Of a stretch of DNA of 64,000 bases, positions 62,964-64,000 are shown in pieces. The position numbers and the translations under genes are program-made. This DNA is from Streptomyces hawaiiensis. GTDB taxonomy: Bacteria > Actinomycetota > Actinomycetes > Streptomycetales > Streptomycetaceae. The first letter of the stretch is position 1; each line of letters starts with the position of its first letter. The notes beneath the pieces were generated by a model. The model had not been told where the DNA came from. It searched no databases and worked only from the letters and a program-made list of their open reading frames with translations. The stretch covers positions 310,001-374,000 of the forward strand of contig NZ_CP021978.1 in assembly GCF_004803895.1 (NCBI RefSeq), in the 5' to 3' direction.

Positions 62964-64000
62964 CGGACCTCCTCCATGAGCTGGGCGGGCAAGGCGACGG
63001 CCGACTCGGTGATGCGTATCCGGTCGGCGCGGTGGTGCTCGACCTCCAGCACTTCGAGCCGCCAGCCGTCGAGGGCCACGACGTCCCCCTTGCAGGGGAT
63101 GCGGGCCAGGCGGGTGGCGATGAGTCCGGCCACCGTCTCGTACGGCCCTTCCGGGGCGGTGAGTCCTATGTCCGTGAGCTGGTCGATGCGGACGCTGCCG
63201 TCCGCCTCCCACACCGCGCGCCCGTCCCGCGTGGCGGGGGCGGGGACCAGGTCGGGTGCCTCGAAGGGGTCGTGCTCGTCGCGGACCTCGCCGACGACCT
63301 CCTCGACGATGTCCTCCACGGTCGCCACGCCTGCCGTGCCGCCGTACTCGTCGATGACCACGGCCATGGTGCGGTGCTCGCGCAGCCGCTCCAGCAGCCG
63401 GTCCGCGGTGAGGCTGTCGGGCACCAGCAAGGGCTCCGTGGTCAGCTCCGTCACCGGTGTGGCGGCCCGCTTCTCCGGCTCCAGGGCGAGCACGTCCCGG
63501 ATGTGGACGGAACCCACCACCTCGTCCAGGCTGTCGCGGTAGACGGGGAAGCGGGACAGGCCGGTCGCGTGGGAGAGATTGGCCGCGTCTGCGGCCGTGG
63601 CGTGCACTTCCAGGGCCTTGACGTCGACCCTCGGCGTCATCACGTTCTCCGCTGTCAGCTCGCTCAGATGCAGGGTCCGCACGAACAGCTCGGCGGAATC
63701 CGCCTCGAGCGCACCCTCGGCGGCCGAGTGCCGGGCCAGCGCGCCCAGTTCCTCGGCGGTGCGCGCGGACGCCAGCTCCTCCGCCGGTTCCAGCCCGAGG
63801 CGGCGGACGAACCGGTTGGCGGTGCCGTTCAGATGTCCGATGAACGGGCCGAAGGCGGCCGTGAACGCGCGCTGCGGACCCGCGACCACCTTCGCGACCG
63901 CCAGCGGACGCGAGATCGCCCAGTTCTTCGGCACCAGCTCGCCGACCACCATCAGCACGACGGTGGAGATGACCACGCCCAGCACGGTCGCCACCGACGA
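62960..64000 (-). CDS. CNNM/CorC-type membrane protein, N-terminus beyond window edge
   Basis: The reverse strand is open from 64000 to a stop at 62960, giving 346 codons without a start. The end of the CNNM domain (VVGELVPKNWAISRPLA) is followed by a CBS pair (FPVYRDSLDEVVGSVHIRDV) and a CorC_HlyC domain (VWEADGSVRIDQLTDIG). Overlaps the CNNM gene at 61938 by 4 bp, so the two probably form a complex. Confidence 0.92.
   Translation of the reverse strand, partial: SSVATVLGVVISTVVLMVVGELVPKNWAISRPLAVAKVVAGPQRAFTAAFGPFIGHLNGTANRFVRRLGLEPAEELASARTAEELGALARHSAAEGALEADSAELFVRTLHLSELTAENVMTPRVDVKALEVHATAADAANLSHATGLSRFPVYRDSLDEVVGSVHIRDVLALEPEKRAATPVTELTTEPLLVPDSLTADRLLERLREHRTMAVVIDEYGGTAGVATVEDIVEEVVGEVRDEHDPFEAPDLVPAPATRDGRAVWEADGSVRIDQLTDIGLTAPEGPYETVAGLIATRLARIPCKGDVVALDGWRLEVLEVEHHRADRIRITESAVALPAQLMEEVR

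Overview
The window is high-GC actinobacterial DNA that reads as Streptomyces. Signs of this are the strong third-position GC bias, GTG starts, ATGA/GTGA stop-start overlaps, LacI and FCD-GntR regulators with clear palindromic operators, and a multidomain PAS-GAF-SpoIIE phosphatase. It looks like accessory or arm-type chromosome: catabolic islands, a zinc island with a RiPP cluster, and several decayed gene fragments. No rRNA, tRNA, CRISPR array, transposase or phage gene was seen.

Layout. 0-2.5 kb: a TetR gene (cut by the left edge) divergent from an SDR, with two matching palindromes between them, then a metallo-beta-lactamase-fold hydrolase. 2.8-11.2 kb: a fructan/fructose island with a secreted GH32 enzyme, an ABM-domain protein, a PfkB kinase, a sugar ABC importer and a LacI regulator; two promoter regions carry the same tandem operator at 16-bp phasing. 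11.3-19.0 kb: an amine or D-amino-acid type regulon (RidA, D-threonine-aldolase-like enzyme, SDR, polyamine-type binding protein, ABC-ATPase remnant, FAD amine oxidase, HAD hydrolase, FCD-GntR) tied together by one 19-bp operator. 19.1-21.5 kb: a CebR-like LacI repressor divergent from a GH6 cellulase, with CebR-type boxes between. 21.8-24.3 kb: the signalling phosphatase.

24.3-45.3 kb is the most interesting part. It holds an AztABCD-type zinc importer with two AztD-like lipoproteins, a CobW/COG0523 GTPase, a Fur/Zur-family regulator that has lost three of four ligands of the Zur regulatory M-site, a translationally coupled YcaO RiPP operon (37-aa precursor, E1-like protein, CocE/NonD hydrolase, YcaO, SagB-type dehydrogenase, two ABC half-transporters), a FecBCD-type importer, and a cytosolic beta-propeller protein. 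Zur-like 15-bp boxes lie at the aztA/aztB divergence, before the GTPase (weak), directly before the RiPP precursor, and at the FecB/propeller divergence. I infer a zinc-limitation island in which a ribosomal peptide is made, possibly as a metallophore. Precursor and enzyme order resemble, from memory, the streptamidine-type amidine RiPP family.

45.3-54.2 kb: a short tryptophan-dioxygenase-like gene divergent from an operon with a leaderless LivK-type binding protein, a molybdenum hydroxylase (FAD subunit plus a fused 2Fe-2S/Mo subunit) and a Tat-exported beta-propeller/amidohydrolase. 54.2-64 kb: GAPDH, a GlxA-type AraC regulator, a secreted S8 protease with a P-domain, a murJ fragment, a SulP transporter, a small membrane protein, a PAP2 phosphatase and two CNNM/CorC-type membrane proteins, the last cut by the right edge.
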